From positions 1 through 12,158 of the forward strand of contig JAKJFI010000014.1 of NCBI GenBank assembly GCA_022704985.1: DNA of 12,158 bases. Reading direction: 5' to 3'. Position numbers and translations under genes: made by a program. Positions within the stretch are counted from its first letter, which is position 1. The number at the start of each line of letters is the position of its first letter. Origin of the DNA: Candidatus Omnitrophota bacterium (GTDB taxonomy: Bacteria > Ratteibacteria > UBA8468 > B48-G9 > JAFGKM01). Shown one piece after another: positions 11,970 through 12,158 of this stretch. The notes under the pieces are model-generated. The model was not told the DNA's origin. It searched no databases and saw only the letters and a program-made list of their open reading frames with translations.

Positions 11970-12158
11970 TAATCGACCTCCGCACCCTTCAATTCGCACT
12001 CTATATTAAAGGCCCTGACATCCGTAACGCCTTTCATTTCCTTCCTGACATCTTTCAGAGAAACCCCGTTGAAAAGCGGGCCTCTGTTCATATTCCTTAC
12101 AAATCTGTCTATTGCCTCTCTCTCGTTGACCATGCCGGGAAAAACGTAACCCCTTATC
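11969..12158 (-). CDS. pilN: PilN-like pilus assembly protein (C-terminal part)
   Basis: The frame is open from the right edge and ends with TAA at 11971-11969, giving the last 62 residues, ending FNIECELKGAEVD. The visible part includes REAIDRFVRNMNRGPLFNGV and MKGVTDVRAFNIECEL, the closing alpha-beta-beta portion of the PilN/GspL-type ferredoxin-like periplasmic domain. The N-terminal cytoplasmic tail that binds PilM and the transmembrane helix are outside the window. The stop overlaps the pilO ATG by one base, implying translational coupling, and pilM would be expected further upstream. Identification rests on position directly before pilO plus this C-terminal pattern. Confidence 0.72.
   Translation of the reverse strand, partial: IRGYVFPGMVNEREAIDRFVRNMNRGPLFNGVSLKDVRKEMKGVTDVRAFNIECELKGAEVD

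Noticed and set aside
11970..11999. Upstream start for pilO adding ten residues
   Set aside because: It would lie inside the pilN-like frame without a ribosome site, whereas the ATG at 11969 has GGAGG seven bases upstream.

Overview
The window is about 12.2 kb of gene-dense bacterial DNA in two convergent blocks. No gap between genes exceeds about 165 bases. The envelope machinery (a type IV pilus alignment complex plus a secretin) implies a diderm, Gram-negative-type cell. Near-middle GC, a PPi-type phosphofructokinase, a DUF4900 pilus protein and abundant short palindromic dispersed repeats suggest an uncultivated anaerobe of the Omnitrophota/Elusimicrobiota/Planctomycetes-Lentisphaerae kind. 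That placement is inference; there is no rRNA or taxonomic marker here.

Left block (plus strand, 1-7051) is sugar and sugar-acid metabolism. It holds the 3' end of an SDR oxidoreductase resembling D-mannonate oxidoreductase, then 6-phosphogluconate dehydrogenase (gnd), a PPi-type 6-phosphofructokinase, a HAD-superfamily phosphatase, a LarA-family (nickel-pincer) racemase/epimerase, and a GHMP kinase whose motifs match galacturonokinase rather than ordinary galactokinase. Spacing is operon-like in parts: gnd-pfp are 10 nt apart, HAD-larA-like 9 nt, larA-like-kinase 43 nt. Together they suggest a route linking uronates/aldonates (galacturonate, mannonate, gluconate) to the pentose phosphate pathway and glycolysis.

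Right block (minus strand, 12158-7080) is a type IV pilus/type II secretion-like operon, in transcription order: pilN (3' part), pilO, pilP, a small pilQ/gspD secretin, two prepilins (PilV/GspI-like and PilW/GspJ-like), and a PilX/DUF4900 protein. The genes overlap or nearly touch. PilN, PilO and PilP would form the inner-membrane alignment complex, the secretin the outer-membrane pore, and the prepilins the minor pilins.

The most unusual feature is a set of short dispersed palindromic repeats. Two copies lie between genes (307-350 and 3284-3356). Five more appear to be embedded in frame inside enzyme genes: one in the larA-like gene and four in the galacturonokinase-like gene, where they encode extra loop-like peptides. 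This resembles the protein-coding Rickettsia palindromic elements, but in an apparently unrelated bacterium and with two repeat families.
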